Below, one piece after another: positions 17,702-26,489 of a stretch of DNA of 52,896 bases. The stretch comes from SXOA01 sp051004015 (lineage in GTDB: Bacteria; Planctomycetota; Planctomycetia; Pirellulales; Pirellulaceae), in the NCBI GenBank assembly GCA_051004015.1, contig JBPCKT010000107.1, positions 1-52,896 on the forward strand, given 5' to 3'. The notes below the pieces were generated by a model. It was not told where the DNA came from, did no database searches, and saw nothing but the letters and a program-made list of their open reading frames with translations. Numbering within the stretch: position 1 is the stretch's first letter; each line of letters opens with the position of its first letter. The translations under genes were made by a program, and so were the position numbers.

Positions 17702-18375
17702 GCCGCGAGTCATTCCTCAGCCGCGTTCGCCAGGCCGCCCAGGCGGGACGGGCGTTTCGCGTGCATCTGCAGCCGGTGCCGCCGGATGTTGGCTATGTCG
17801 GCGCTGCCGGCGACTTGTGCGACAAGATGGCCGAGGAAGTTGACCTGGTCGGCGGCAAAGCTTTCCGCGTACCGGATTTGCTGGCGGCGAGAGAGCTGCT
17901 CGCCAAACTGCTTGAAGAAGCATCTGCGAAATCGGCTCTCTGCTGGGAGCATGACGTGCTTACTCGGTTGGGGCTGGCGGAGTTTCTGGGGTCGCGAGGC
18001 ATTGCGCGGCATAGTTACGAGAGTCTGTCGCAGCTAGATTTTCCCGCGCAGCGGGCTGCCATGCTCGCCTGTGACATCGGCATCTCCAGCGTGGACTGCG
18101 CGATTGCTGAAACCGGCACGCTGATGGTTTGCTCGCGGCCTGGCCAGGAACGGCTCGCATCGCTGCTGCCGCTGATGCATGTCGCCATTGTGGAGCGACA
18201 ACAGATTGCGCCCGACCTTATCGACGCCTTCAAACTGCTGCAAGAGCGGGGGCTCGACAATCTTCCCAGCAACACCACATTCATCACCGGGCCCAGCAAG
18301 ACCGGCGATATCGAGCTGCAGCTCACTACCGGAGTTCACGGCCCCAAGCATTGGCGAGTGATTCTCGTCGGGTGA
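17698..18375 (+). CDS. lutC: Lactate utilization protein LutC (LUD domain)
   Basis: A 225-residue LUD-domain protein. Diagnostic segments are DIGISSVDCAIAETGTLMVCS, HVAIVERQQIAPDL and the C-terminal GPSKTGDIELQLTTGVHGPKHW. LutC works with LutA and LutB in converting L-lactate to pyruvate. The ATG at 17698 lies in the ATGA overlap with the lutB stop. Its stop is two bases from the end of the convergent lyase-like gene. Confidence 0.95.
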   Translation: MSRESFLSRVRQAAQAGRAFRVHLQPVPPDVGYVGAAGDLCDKMAEEVDLVGGKAFRVPDLLAARELLAKLLEEASAKSALCWEHDVLTRLGLAEFLGSRGIARHSYESLSQLDFPAQRAAMLACDIGISSVDCAIAETGTLMVCSRPGQERLASLLPLMHVAIVERQQIAPDLIDAFKLLQERGLDNLPSNTTFITGPSKTGDIELQLTTGVHGPKHWRVILVG

Positions 18376-18377
18376 GT

Positions 18378-19901
18378 TTACTTCGTCCCTTCTAGATACC
18401 GGCTCAGCACGCTTATATTGTCGATGAAAGTCTGGGAGCGAATGACATCCCCCTCAGGGTGTTTCTTGTAAGTTCGCAGCTTTCCCTGCTCGACCCAAGC
18501 ACCTCGGCCGTCCAGCAGGCCGATGATCTTGCGGACTGCTGCGGCCGTTTCGTTGCTCACTTTGCCAGGACGATTCGCAACCTTCTTGCCAACGTCATTC
18601 TCCGGGAATGAGCCGCTCGACACTTTCTGATACTCCTTCTCAAGCCTTGCCGCCCGCGAGCTGACGATGAATCCATAGTGCGTCGGCAATTTGTCGTTGC
18701 TGTAGGTCATCACTTCGCGGCCGTCCTCCTGAATGACAAAATAAAGCGGCTTGTTGGTCTTGAGCTCGTAAAAGCGGGCGAGGCGGCCGTCTGGGAGTGC
18801 CGATTTCTTCAGCCACGCGATTGCGGGAGGAATCGGCTCCAGGTATTTCTTGTTTCCGGTCGCCCGATAGAGCCGCATCAGGGCCTCGATGATCTTTTGC
18901 GATTCGCCGCCACTGATGGCTGGCGGCTCAAAGGCCCGGCTCCAGCTCGGTTGCATCTTGGAGTCGTACTGCTGGGCCCACGCTCTCTGCGGCTCGGGCA
19001 TCTGGGCCAAAATCAGGAAGTCGCCGGCTTTCTCCGCACAGGCCAGGTGTTTTTTGTCGCCATAGACCTCCGCCGCGAGCAGCATGGTGTCGATCATGTC
19101 CGCCACCAGGTTGTCGTTGGTCACATAACAGCCGGTGAAGTCCTTGGGCCAGGTCCAGGACCAGGTTTCCGGATAAGAAGCCTTCACCGCCGGATAGTCC
19201 TGCTCACTGGGCGGGTTTGTGGGATAGCGGTCGTAATTCGCCGACCAGCCGCCGCTGGCATATTGCGAGTTTAAGAGCGATGACAGTGCATACATAGCCG
19301 CTTCATGGATGGGCTGGTCCTTGAACTCGAGCGTCTTGTCCATCCGGACGAGAAAACGGGTGGCCGCCTGGGTCGTATCGTCATCGAGCGTCGTGATATT
19401 CCCCTTCCCCTTCCGCAGCTTCCAAACATCCCAGCCGAAGCCGGGCTTACCGGGTTTTTGAGCATTGGGGTCCGTTTCGCCCGGTCGATCCGCGCGATAG
19501 GCAAAAGTTTTGCGTCCCTCTCCCTCGACCACGACGTGATAGTACCACCCGCCCGATTGAAGCTGCCCGCGGACCAGTGCCCCCGCAGCGGCTTTGGCTC
19601 CCCGCAAATGCAACTCGTCCCCCGTCGCGTCGTATGCATCCAAAAAAGCTTCTCCCACCGCCGGCGTTCCGGGCGGCTGAATCCAGATGACGTTTTTTTC
19701 CGCCTTCCCTTCTCCCTCGCGTAGCGTCAGGTCGCCGCTATACGCATACACATAGCCGCCGCCGCTGGCCACCTCCTGCTGGAAGAAGCCGGAGGCTCGC
19801 GCCAACGCCGCTCGCACGTAGTCGCCGGTGGGAGGATCTGCCGCGGTCAATTCAGGCGCGATAACAACGAGAGCCAACAAAAGAGTTGCGCGAAGGGACA
19901 T
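18378..19901 (-). CDS. Exported PL10-like pectic-acid-lyase family protein
   Basis: A 507-residue protein with a clear signal peptide (MSLRATLLLALVVIAPELTAA). The body is a helical toroid: QSGGWYYHVV, TTLDDDTTQAATRFL, SGGWSANYDRYP and WSRAFEPPAIS. The DDDTT motif and the WxRAFEPP segment resemble PL10 pectate lyases (Pec_lyase family) and their planctomycete homologues. If active it would cleave uronic-acid polymers outside the cytoplasm; the activity is not certain from sequence alone. It converges on lutC. Confidence 0.75.
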   Translation of the reverse strand: MSLRATLLLALVVIAPELTAADPPTGDYVRAALARASGFFQQEVASGGGYVYAYSGDLTLREGEGKAEKNVIWIQPPGTPAVGEAFLDAYDATGDELHLRGAKAAAGALVRGQLQSGGWYYHVVVEGEGRKTFAYRADRPGETDPNAQKPGKPGFGWDVWKLRKGKGNITTLDDDTTQAATRFLVRMDKTLEFKDQPIHEAAMYALSSLLNSQYASGGWSANYDRYPTNPPSEQDYPAVKASYPETWSWTWPKDFTGCYVTNDNLVADMIDTMLLAAEVYGDKKHLACAEKAGDFLILAQMPEPQRAWAQQYDSKMQPSWSRAFEPPAISGGESQKIIEALMRLYRATGNKKYLEPIPPAIAWLKKSALPDGRLARFYELKTNKPLYFVIQEDGREVMTYSNDKLPTHYGFIVSSRAARLEKEYQKVSSGSFPENDVGKKVANRPGKVSNETAAAVRKIIGLLDGRGAWVEQGKLRTYKKHPEGDVIRSQTFIDNISVLSRYLEGTK

Positions 19902-19968
19902 GGGATGGGTCCTGGATGAATTGGCTCATCTGTTCCGATCGGCCATCATCCACTATCCTGGCGGCACG

Positions 19969-20265
19969 ATGAAGGGCCCTTTTGAACGCCTGAAATACGA
20001 CCTCCGCCGGCTATGGGAATGCCCCCGTTGCAAGCGGCGGGAGCGGAGCGACGGCACGGTGACCACGCGCTTTTGCACCTGCCCGGGACAAAGCGGATCG
20101 GAGGGGAAACGGACCGCGATGAAACTGGTGGAAGAGGCGGGCCACCGCGCGGTGCCGAAATTCACTTACTGCCCAATCGACGACGTTATTCCCGACGCTG
20201 CGCCCGTCGATGCCTTACTTCCGCCAGAAACTGTCGCGCCGGCCGACCCGCCTGCGGACGCATAG
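19969..20265 (+). CDS. Small zinc-ribbon-like hypothetical protein
   Basis: A 98-residue protein starting MKGPFERLKYDLRRLWECP. Four cysteines in CPRC and CTCP, about 18 residues apart, form a plausible zinc ribbon, and a further cysteine is near residue 64. The C-terminal third is acidic and Pro/Ala-rich. I chose the ATG at 19969; the frame extends further upstream but that overlaps the divergent lyase gene. I recognise the type from planctomycetes but no function is known. Confidence 0.75.
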   Translation: MKGPFERLKYDLRRLWECPRCKRRERSDGTVTTRFCTCPGQSGSEGKRTAMKLVEEAGHRAVPKFTYCPIDDVIPDAAPVDALLPPETVAPADPPADA

Positions 20266-20266
20266 C

Positions 20267-20863
20267 CTAGGCGTTCCGGCCATATTGCGCGTACCAGTTT
20301 TGGAACTGGATGAGCGCGGCGCCGTAGGCCACGATGATGCCTACGCGGACCAGGACCGCGATGGCACCACCGATCATCATGCCGATAAACTGCGCGTTTT
20401 CAGCCCCAGGCGGCGGGGGCGGGCCCATGGCAGCGGGGTTGTTACCCATCATGAAGACTGTCGCCAGTCCCGTCAGGATGGAGCCGACCGTGAAGGCAAC
20501 CAGCCCCCAGCCGAGGAAGACCCCAATTTGATTCTTAGCGAGGAGCAAAGCGTTTCCCGGCACCCCGCACAGCACCATCCCCAGGCCGGTGCCAATTTCA
20601 AAGTAAGCCATCTTCATGGCGGGATCGTCCGCCGGCAGCATCCCCATACCGACGAAACCCAGGGCCACAATTGCCGCCCGTAGGAAGCAAAAAACCAGAC
20701 TGACAATGAACATCGCCTTGCAGAATCCCGGCATGCCCGGCGTGTAACCGGCGGGCTGCCCCCATTGCCCCTGTGGCTGGCCCCACTGTCCTTGCGGCGG
20801 CGTATAGGGGTTTTGATTGCCGAAGGGATTGGGCTGGGAACCGTAAGGCGAACCCTGAGACAT
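20267..20863 (-). CDS. Small integral membrane protein with Gln/Pro-rich N-terminus
   Basis: A 198-residue protein. The first 45 residues are Gln/Gly/Pro-rich with the repeat QWGQPQGQWGQPAG. About four transmembrane segments follow (AMFIVSLVFCFLRAAIVALGF, GLGMVLCGVPGNALLL, GVFLGWGLVAFTVGSILTGL, FIGMMIGGAIAVLVRVGIIVAYG), with a Pro/Gly-rich loop before the last. The ATG at 20863 has GGAGC upstream; the longer open frame is not needed. It is the last gene of the ilvN-ilvC-typA strand run. Function unknown. Confidence 0.8.
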   Translation of the reverse strand: MSQGSPYGSQPNPFGNQNPYTPPQGQWGQPQGQWGQPAGYTPGMPGFCKAMFIVSLVFCFLRAAIVALGFVGMGMLPADDPAMKMAYFEIGTGLGMVLCGVPGNALLLAKNQIGVFLGWGLVAFTVGSILTGLATVFMMGNNPAAMGPPPPPGAENAQFIGMMIGGAIAVLVRVGIIVAYGAALIQFQNWYAQYGRNA

Positions 20864-20991
20864 TTGGGGCGCTCCGTGGGAAGGACAATCGGGCAGCAAC
20901 GAATGGGAATCAGACCGCTGCTTAAGATACGCTGGCGAGGGGCCGGAATGCAACAGGCATCGCTCCCGCATTTTCCCACGCCCGCGTTCGT

Positions 20992-22803
20992 TCATCCCTT
21001 CCGATTGTCCTTGCGCCGATCATTCTCCTTAAGGAGCATTTTGCGGATGCGGATGCTGGAGGGAGTGACTTCGACCAGCTCGTCGTCTTCGATGTATTCC
21101 AGGGCCGTTTCCAGGTCCATCTTGCGGGGAGGCTTCAGCAAGATGTTCTCGTCGCTGCCGCTGGCCCGCATGTTGGTGAGCTTCTTTTCCTTGGTCGGAT
21201 TGACCGCCAGGTCATTTTCGCGGGCATTCTCCCCCACTACCTGCCCTTCGTAGACCTCGTCATTGTGCGTGACAAACATATCAGCCCGGTCTTGCAGCGT
21301 GTTCAGGCTGTAGGCATTGGCCCGGCCGGTAAACATGGAAATGTAAACGCCGTTGGCCCGATGCGGCACTTCTCCCGTGACCGGTTTATAGCCGGCAAAG
21401 CGGTGATGCACGACGGCGGTCCCCTGAGTGGCGTTTAGCAGCCGGGTTCGCAGACCGATAAGGCCGCGCGCGGGGATTATGAACTTGGCATGGGTAAAGT
21501 CGCCACGGACGTGCATCTCTTCCAACTCGCCGCGGCGAGCGCCCGCGAGTTCCATAACGGGGCCGAGCTTTTCCGATGGGACCTCGACGACCAGCGATTC
21601 AAACGGCTCTTCCTTCACACCTTTGGTATCGCGCAGGATGACCTGCGGCTTGCCGACGGAGAGCTCGTACCCTTCGCGGCGCATGTTCTCAATCAGGACC
21701 GATAGGTGCAACACGCCGCGGCCGGAGACGGCAAAGGCGTCGCTGTTTTCAATCTGCCGCACACGCAGCGCCACGTTCTTTTCCAACTCCTTGAACAACC
21801 GTTCGCGGAGCTGGCGGTTGGTGACGTACTTGCCTTCGCGGCCGGCGAAAGGGGAGCTGTTGATGGTGAACACCATTTCCAGCGTCGGCTCGTCCACGGT
21901 CAGGCGGGGGAGAGCGCGAGGATGCTCGCGGTGGCAGATGGTATCGCCGATTTCCACGTCGGAGATGCCAACCAGCGCGACCACGTCTCCTGCCTCGGCG
22001 GAATCGACCTCGGTGCGGCCGAGCTTGTCAAATACGTACAGCGACTGGATGCGGGATTCCGTGATCCGGTCACCAGACTTCATATTGGCGATGGTCTGAC
22101 CCTTCTTCACGCTCCCGGCCTGCAAGCGGCCGATGGCGATGCGGCCGACAAATTCCGACCAGTCAAGCGTGGTCACCAGCATCTGCAGGGGAGCATCGAG
22201 GTCCACTTCCGGTCCAGGGATTTCCGCCAGAACCATATCGAGCAGCGGCTGCATGGAATCGGTGCGGATTTCCGGATCACTTGTGGCATAGCCTTCCCGC
22301 CCGCTGGCGAAGAGGTACTTGAAGTCCTCCAGATGTTCGTCCGCTCCGAGCTCCATCAGGAGCGCGAAAGCCTCGTCCAGAGTGTGATGAGGCTGGGCAT
22401 CGGGGCGGTCGATCTTGTTGACGACGACGATGGGCTTGAGCCCGCTTTCCAGGGCCTTCGACAGCACGAACCGGGTCTGCGGCATCGGCCCTTCGGCAGC
22501 GTCGATTAGCACCACGGCTCCGTCAGCCATCCGGACGACTCGCTCCACCTCGCCGCCGAAGTCGGCGTGACCGGGCGTATCGATGATGTTGATCTTTACG
22601 CCCTTGTATTGCAGGGCGATGTTCTTGGCCAGAATCGTGATCCCCCGCTCCCGCTCCAGGTCGTTGGAATCCAGGATGCAGTCCCCTTGCAACTGGCTTT
22701 CACGAAACTGGCCGCTTTGGTGCAAAAGGCAGTCCACCAGCGACGTTTTGCCGTGGTCAACGTGGGCAATAATGACAATGTTCCGGATATCGTTTCGTCT
22801 CAT
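20992..22803 (-). CDS. typA: Translational GTPase TypA/BipA
   Basis: A 603-residue ribosome-associated GTPase. G motifs are AHVDHGKT (13-20), RERGITI (51-57), DTPGH (75-79) and NKID (129-132). The EF-G-like domains and the BipA C-terminal region follow (AGARRGELEEMHV, IPARGLIGLRTRLL, VVGENARENDLAVNP). BipA helps ribosome assembly and stress adaptation. I chose the ATG at 22803, which gives the usual N-terminus (MRRNDIRNIVIIAH). A longer frame would need a TTG start. Confidence 0.97.
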   Translation of the reverse strand: MRRNDIRNIVIIAHVDHGKTSLVDCLLHQSGQFRESQLQGDCILDSNDLERERGITILAKNIALQYKGVKINIIDTPGHADFGGEVERVVRMADGAVVLIDAAEGPMPQTRFVLSKALESGLKPIVVVNKIDRPDAQPHHTLDEAFALLMELGADEHLEDFKYLFASGREGYATSDPEIRTDSMQPLLDMVLAEIPGPEVDLDAPLQMLVTTLDWSEFVGRIAIGRLQAGSVKKGQTIANMKSGDRITESRIQSLYVFDKLGRTEVDSAEAGDVVALVGISDVEIGDTICHREHPRALPRLTVDEPTLEMVFTINSSPFAGREGKYVTNRQLRERLFKELEKNVALRVRQIENSDAFAVSGRGVLHLSVLIENMRREGYELSVGKPQVILRDTKGVKEEPFESLVVEVPSEKLGPVMELAGARRGELEEMHVRGDFTHAKFIIPARGLIGLRTRLLNATQGTAVVHHRFAGYKPVTGEVPHRANGVYISMFTGRANAYSLNTLQDRADMFVTHNDEVYEGQVVGENARENDLAVNPTKEKKLTNMRASGSDENILLKPPRKMDLETALEYIEDDELVEVTPSSIRIRKMLLKENDRRKDNRKG

Positions 22804-22877
22804 CCACCCATTTTCCCGGCCAGAGCCGGTTTTGGATAGGGCGGATGGCGACAACGATGTGCAAAGAATCCGCGAAA

Positions 22878-23144
22878 TTACAGCTTTCGCAGCTCGGAGA
22901 ACTCATCGAGCGTCACCGTGGTCAACTCGCCGCTGTCGCGGCGGAGGACGAGGACGTCGCTATAGACTTTGTCGTCGGGGTTGCGTTTGAAGTGCAGGCT
23001 GTGCCGGCGGCGCTCTTTCTTCACGACGGTGCCAATGGTCGTCGTCATCCAGCGGCGAAAGCCGACTTTCACTTCGTGATCGACCTGCACCCGGTCCCCG
23101 GGCTGGAGGGTAGCGAAGGTTTCGTAAGCGGTGGCGGCAGGCAT
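22878..23144 (-). CDS. Conserved small hypothetical protein downstream of ilvC
   Basis: An 88-residue basic protein (MPAATAYETFATLQPGDRV). It reads as a single small beta domain: LQPGDRVQVDHEVKV, TTTIGTVVKKERR and VYSDVLVLRRDSGELTTVTLDEF. It begins 5 bases after the ilvC stop, so it is almost certainly translated from the same message. A small barrel of this type could bind RNA or a protein partner, but I do not recognise the family. Confidence 0.8.
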   Translation of the reverse strand: MPAATAYETFATLQPGDRVQVDHEVKVGFRRWMTTTIGTVVKKERRRHSLHFKRNPDDKVYSDVLVLRRDSGELTTVTLDEFSELRKL

Positions 23145-23149
23145 GATCG

Positions 23150-24154
23150 TTATACTTCCTTCGCATTAATCCACGTCATCAACTTCCGCAGGCGGCGGCC
23201 GACGTCTTCGATCTGGTGGGTACGCTCGCGGCGGCGGGTGGCTTTGAAACCGGGAGCGCCGGCTTTGTTCTCCAGGATCCATTCCCGGGCGAATTGGCCG
23301 GACTGGATTTCCTTGAGGATTCGCTTCATCTCCTGGCGGGTCTCGTCGGTGACAATCCGCGGGCCACGGGTGTAATCGCCGAATTCGGCCGTGTTGGAGA
23401 CGCTGTACCGCATGTAGTTGAGGCCGCCCTGATAGAACAGGTCCACAATCAGCTTCAATTCGTGCATGCACTCGAAGTAGGCCATTTCGGGCTGATAGCC
23501 GGCTTCGACGAGGGTCTCAAAACCGGCTTTGACGAGCTCGCTGACGCCGCCGCAGAGGACGACCTGCTCGCCAAAGAGGTCAGTTTCGGTCTCTTCCGCG
23601 ATCGTGGTCTGGATAACGCCGCCGCGCGTGCCGCCGATGCCCTTGGCGTAAGCCAGGCCTAGCTTGAGCGTCTCGGGACTCGCTCCGGGGCCAAGAGCGA
23701 TGAGGCAAGGGACTCCGCCCCCCTTTTCGAACTCGCTACGCACGAGGTGGCCAGGGCCTTTGGGAGCCACCAGCATGGTATCGACTCCGGGCGGCGGCTC
23801 GACCTGGCCAAAGTGCAGGTTGAAGCCGTGCGAAGCCATCAGGATATTTCCGGGGCTGAGGTACGGCTTGATGTTCGCGCGGTAGATGTCCCCTTGCACC
23901 TCATCCGGCAGCAAAATGTTGACGAGGTCGGCCTGCTTGGTCGCTTCATCCACGCTCATCGGGCTGAAGCCATGCTTCACCGCCAGGTCGTAGTTCGGGC
24001 CGCCGGGGCGCTGGCCGATGATGACCTTGCAGCCGCTGTCCTTCAGGTTTTGAGCCTGAGCATGCCCTTGCGACCCGTAGCCGAGGATGGCGATGGTCTT
24101 GTTCTTGAGGAGGGAGAGGTCGGCGTCGTTGTCGTAGTAGATCGTGGCGGGCAT
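23150..24154 (-). CDS. ilvC: Ketol-acid reductoisomerase (class I)
   Basis: A 334-residue enzyme of valine/isoleucine/leucine synthesis. The cofactor loop is GYGSQGHAQAQNL (25-37), with GQRP at 47-50. Catalytic regions include LLPDEVQ, VAPKGPGH, and the knotted C-terminal domain with LCGGVSELVKAGFETLVEAGY and EFGDYTRGPRI. The length fits class I. The start MPATIYYDND at 24154 is preceded by a G-run spacer. The upstream gene is ilvN; ilvB is not in the window. Confidence 0.97.
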   Translation of the reverse strand: MPATIYYDNDADLSLLKNKTIAILGYGSQGHAQAQNLKDSGCKVIIGQRPGGPNYDLAVKHGFSPMSVDEATKQADLVNILLPDEVQGDIYRANIKPYLSPGNILMASHGFNLHFGQVEPPPGVDTMLVAPKGPGHLVRSEFEKGGGVPCLIALGPGASPETLKLGLAYAKGIGGTRGGVIQTTIAEETETDLFGEQVVLCGGVSELVKAGFETLVEAGYQPEMAYFECMHELKLIVDLFYQGGLNYMRYSVSNTAEFGDYTRGPRIVTDETRQEMKRILKEIQSGQFAREWILENKAGAPGFKATRRRERTHQIEDVGRRLRKLMTWINAKEV

Positions 24155-24161
24155 GGAGGAC

Positions 24162-24192
24162 GGGGTTAGGGGCTGGGGACTTGGGGCTGGGG
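24162..24192 (+). other. Five-run G-quadruplex-type motif between ilvN and ilvC
   Basis: The plus strand reads four-G runs at 24162-24165, 24169-24172, 24175-24178, 24183-24186 and 24189-24192, with spacers of 3, 2, 4 and 2 bases. This is the template strand of the ilvNC transcript, so the RNA would be C-rich. It lies 8 bases upstream of the ilvC start. Confidence 0.75.
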
Positions 24193-24211
24193 AAGAGGCC
24201 GCTGAGGGTGG

Positions 24212-24237
24212 CACGCCCACGGCTTTGCGTGGGCGTG
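24212..24237 (-). promoter_or_regulatory. Perfect 10-bp hairpin just after ilvN
   Basis: CACGCCCACG and CGTGGGCGTG pair perfectly around a 6-base loop, beginning ten bases after the ilvN stop on the transcript. No U-tract follows, so read-through to ilvC is expected. It may act as a processing or stability hairpin. Confidence 0.6.
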
Positions 24238-24246
24238 ATGGTAGAA

Positions 24247-24783
24247 TTAGCCGACGTACTTTCGGATGGAGCTTTCGTGCAACAGCGGAGCTTCGTCGGC
24301 CTTCCCCTTGCCGCGGACCATGGCGATTCGGCCAGTCCGTACGAGCTCCAGGATGCCGTACGGACGCATGCGGCCGATAAAGGCTTCAATCTTGCTTTCA
24401 CGGCCAGAGATTTCAATCATCAATTCCTGCTCGCCGACGTCGACGATGCGGCCGCGAAAGATATCCACGAGCTCGCGGATTTCCGACCGTTTGGGGCCGG
24501 CCGGGGCCGAAACCTTGATCAGCATCAGGTCTCGCTCCACGTGATCCTGGCTGCTGACGTCGTCCACGCGAACCACGGTCACAATCTTCTCGAGCTGCTT
24601 GCGGACCTGCTCCAGAAGCTTGTCATCCCCGACGACCACGAAGGTCATCCGTGAGAGATTGGGATCTTCCGTCTCGCCGACCGCCAAGGAATCAATGTTA
24701 TAGCCGCGGGAGGCCATCATTCCCGAAATGTGCGCGAGCACACCAGGGACGTTTTGAACTACGGCGGAAAGGACGTGACGCAT
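24247..24783 (-). CDS. ilvN: Acetolactate synthase small (regulatory) subunit
   Basis: A 178-residue subunit. The N-terminal ACT domain (about 1-75: MRHVLSAVVQNVPGVLAHISGM and GYNIDSLAVGETEDP) binds branched-chain amino acids for feedback inhibition. The C-terminal domain (LMLIKVSAP, IFRGRIVDVG, ELMIEISG) contacts the catalytic IlvB. I chose the ATG at 24783 (MRHVLSA), the usual family start, over an upstream in-frame codon. It is first in the ilvN-ilvC run; ilvB must lie elsewhere. Confidence 0.95.
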   Translation of the reverse strand: MRHVLSAVVQNVPGVLAHISGMMASRGYNIDSLAVGETEDPNLSRMTFVVVGDDKLLEQVRKQLEKIVTVVRVDDVSSQDHVERDLMLIKVSAPAGPKRSEIRELVDIFRGRIVDVGEQELMIEISGRESKIEAFIGRMRPYGILELVRTGRIAMVRGKGKADEAPLLHESSIRKYVG

Positions 24784-24861
24784 GGGAAAAACTCGCTGAA
24801 ACAAGGATATTTATGGTAATCAGGGGGCCAAAAAGGGGCTAGGGGACGAGGGCGGCGGAAA

Positions 24862-24905
24862 TTCGAATGTCGAATGTCGAATGTCGAATTCCGAATGACG
24901 AATGG
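24862..24905. repeat. 7-bp tandem repeat (TCGAATG)
   Basis: Four consecutive CGAATGT-type units followed by two degenerate copies (CCGAATGACGAATG) lie in the intergenic space between ilvN and the YTV gene. There is no spacer structure as in CRISPR. Confidence 0.85.
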
Positions 24906-24998
24906 GAAGTCCGTGAGGTTCACACGCTGGTCAAGAAAGCACAGCAGCGCGGCTGGGGACCGCGCTGCGGGGTGGTTTCCGGGGGGCGAACGAGCGAC

Positions 24999-26489
24999 TT
25001 AAGCTGCCTTATCGCCGCTCTTCTTGGTTTCGTTCGATGAGGCAGGTTTAGTTTTGGTCCCATCAGGGGCTTTCAGGTCGGGTTCCGCGGGCTTCTTGAC
25101 ATCGATTTTCGGACTGCCTGTGGGGTCGCTGTCCTTGGGTTCGCCTCCCGCAGCCGGGGTCGGCTCTTCCTTGATCTTCAGCTTGGTCTTGTCGACCGGC
25201 TTGAGAATCGAGTCGCTCCGCAGCTCTTCGGCGGGTCGGGTGGCTTCGACTCTCGTACTGGGACGAACGATCGAACCGCCGTCGGCGGGAAGGATGACCC
25301 GCTCGCGAACGACCGGGGCGTCGTAAATGATCGAATCAGGAGCATCGTAGGGAACCCGCATCGAAACAACCCGGGGCACGCGACGGTAAGCGGTGTAGGG
25401 GACGACTTTGCGGACCGTCAGCGGGACTTCGATCTTGCGGACCTCGGTCTCCATCCGGCAGACCTTCACTTCGTAGGGCTCTTCCACGTCTTCGTACTCA
25501 ATCCGCTGAGTCTGCACCTCGATCTGCCGCACGTGCTCTTCCCGCTCGTAACGGACCTTATGCACTGGGATCTTGTTGACAATCCGCTCGGTCATCGGTT
25601 TGCTGACAGTGACGGGAATCTCGCGAACCTCTTCGCACTGCTCCACACGCTGCACCGTGACCGGCACTTGCTCGGTGACGACTTCATCCTGATAGCGAGT
25701 GACGTTGACCGGCACTTCCTGCATCACCTGCCGCGGCATCAGCGTCGTCTGCGGAATCTGCTGGGCGACGACATTGGGAACGTACAACCGCTGCGTGACA
25801 AGTTGGCCTGGCGTCGTCTGGGGAGTCCAGTGAAAACCGGCGCAGTGGCGGAAGACCTGGCCGGTCGCGTTATCCGTGGCGACGCCGCGCGGCACCCAGG
25901 CCAGCCGATTGCGCGTGGTACCCGGGACAAGCGTCGTGCTGTCCACGAATCCACCTTGGTCGACAAGCTGCGTGCGGAAGGTCGTCACCGGCTCCATCGC
26001 GGTCACGCACTGCTGCTGCATCACGGTTTCATTGACGGCGCGGCGAACGACGTGCTGCCGCTGCTGCATCTGAGTCTCTGTCACGGGCCGATTCACGACA
26101 TACTTCTGTTGCCGCATTTCGGTTTCCTGCACCCAGGTGACCTTGTCAAAGGCCTCCTCGCGGTACTCTGTTTCGTGGATAGGCTTGAGGGTGTAAAACT
26201 TTTCTTCACGAGTGGCGGTTTCGACGACCGGACGGGCCACGCGGCGCGTGCGGACGCGCTGCTCGGTCTCGAAGACCGGCTTGGTCGACGTGACCTCGCG
26301 CTCCTCGATGTGAGTCTCGTATTCCACACGGTACTGCGTCACCGCCACGTCGTCGTAGACGACCTTGTTCACGATGCGGTAAGCCGGCTGGCAGGCGCAA
26401 TCCTGGGCACGCAACGACGCGGCCGGAGAAAAGACGATGGCCGGCACGGCCAATGCCGATGCGGCGAGGAAACGAAGTGCGGTTTTCAT
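24999..26489 (-). CDS. YTV-type planctomycete cell-wall/extracellular repeat protein
   Basis: A 496-residue secreted protein: signal peptide MKTALRFLAASALAVPAIVF, then a long region rich in Val, Thr, Glu, Arg and Tyr. Its quasi-repeats include REVTSTKPVFETEQRV, RPVVETATREEKFY, RPVTETQMQQRQHV, VPVTVQRVEQCEE and IPVTVSKPMTERIV. This composition and repeat style match planctomycete YTV-domain cell-wall proteins. Cysteines at DCACQP and in the middle could form cross-links. The C-terminal 90 residues are a Lys/Pro/Asp-rich tail. ATG at 26489 has GGGAG upstream. It is probably a structural surface protein, the assignment being by composition. Confidence 0.8.
   Translation of the reverse strand: MKTALRFLAASALAVPAIVFSPAASLRAQDCACQPAYRIVNKVVYDDVAVTQYRVEYETHIEEREVTSTKPVFETEQRVRTRRVARPVVETATREEKFYTLKPIHETEYREEAFDKVTWVQETEMRQQKYVVNRPVTETQMQQRQHVVRRAVNETVMQQQCVTAMEPVTTFRTQLVDQGGFVDSTTLVPGTTRNRLAWVPRGVATDNATGQVFRHCAGFHWTPQTTPGQLVTQRLYVPNVVAQQIPQTTLMPRQVMQEVPVNVTRYQDEVVTEQVPVTVQRVEQCEEVREIPVTVSKPMTERIVNKIPVHKVRYEREEHVRQIEVQTQRIEYEDVEEPYEVKVCRMETEVRKIEVPLTVRKVVPYTAYRRVPRVVSMRVPYDAPDSIIYDAPVVRERVILPADGGSIVRPSTRVEATRPAEELRSDSILKPVDKTKLKIKEEPTPAAGGEPKDSDPTGSPKIDVKKPAEPDLKAPDGTKTKPASSNETKKSGDKAA

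Noticed and set aside
24862..24905. Possible CRISPR array
   Set aside because: The units are 7 bases with no spacers.
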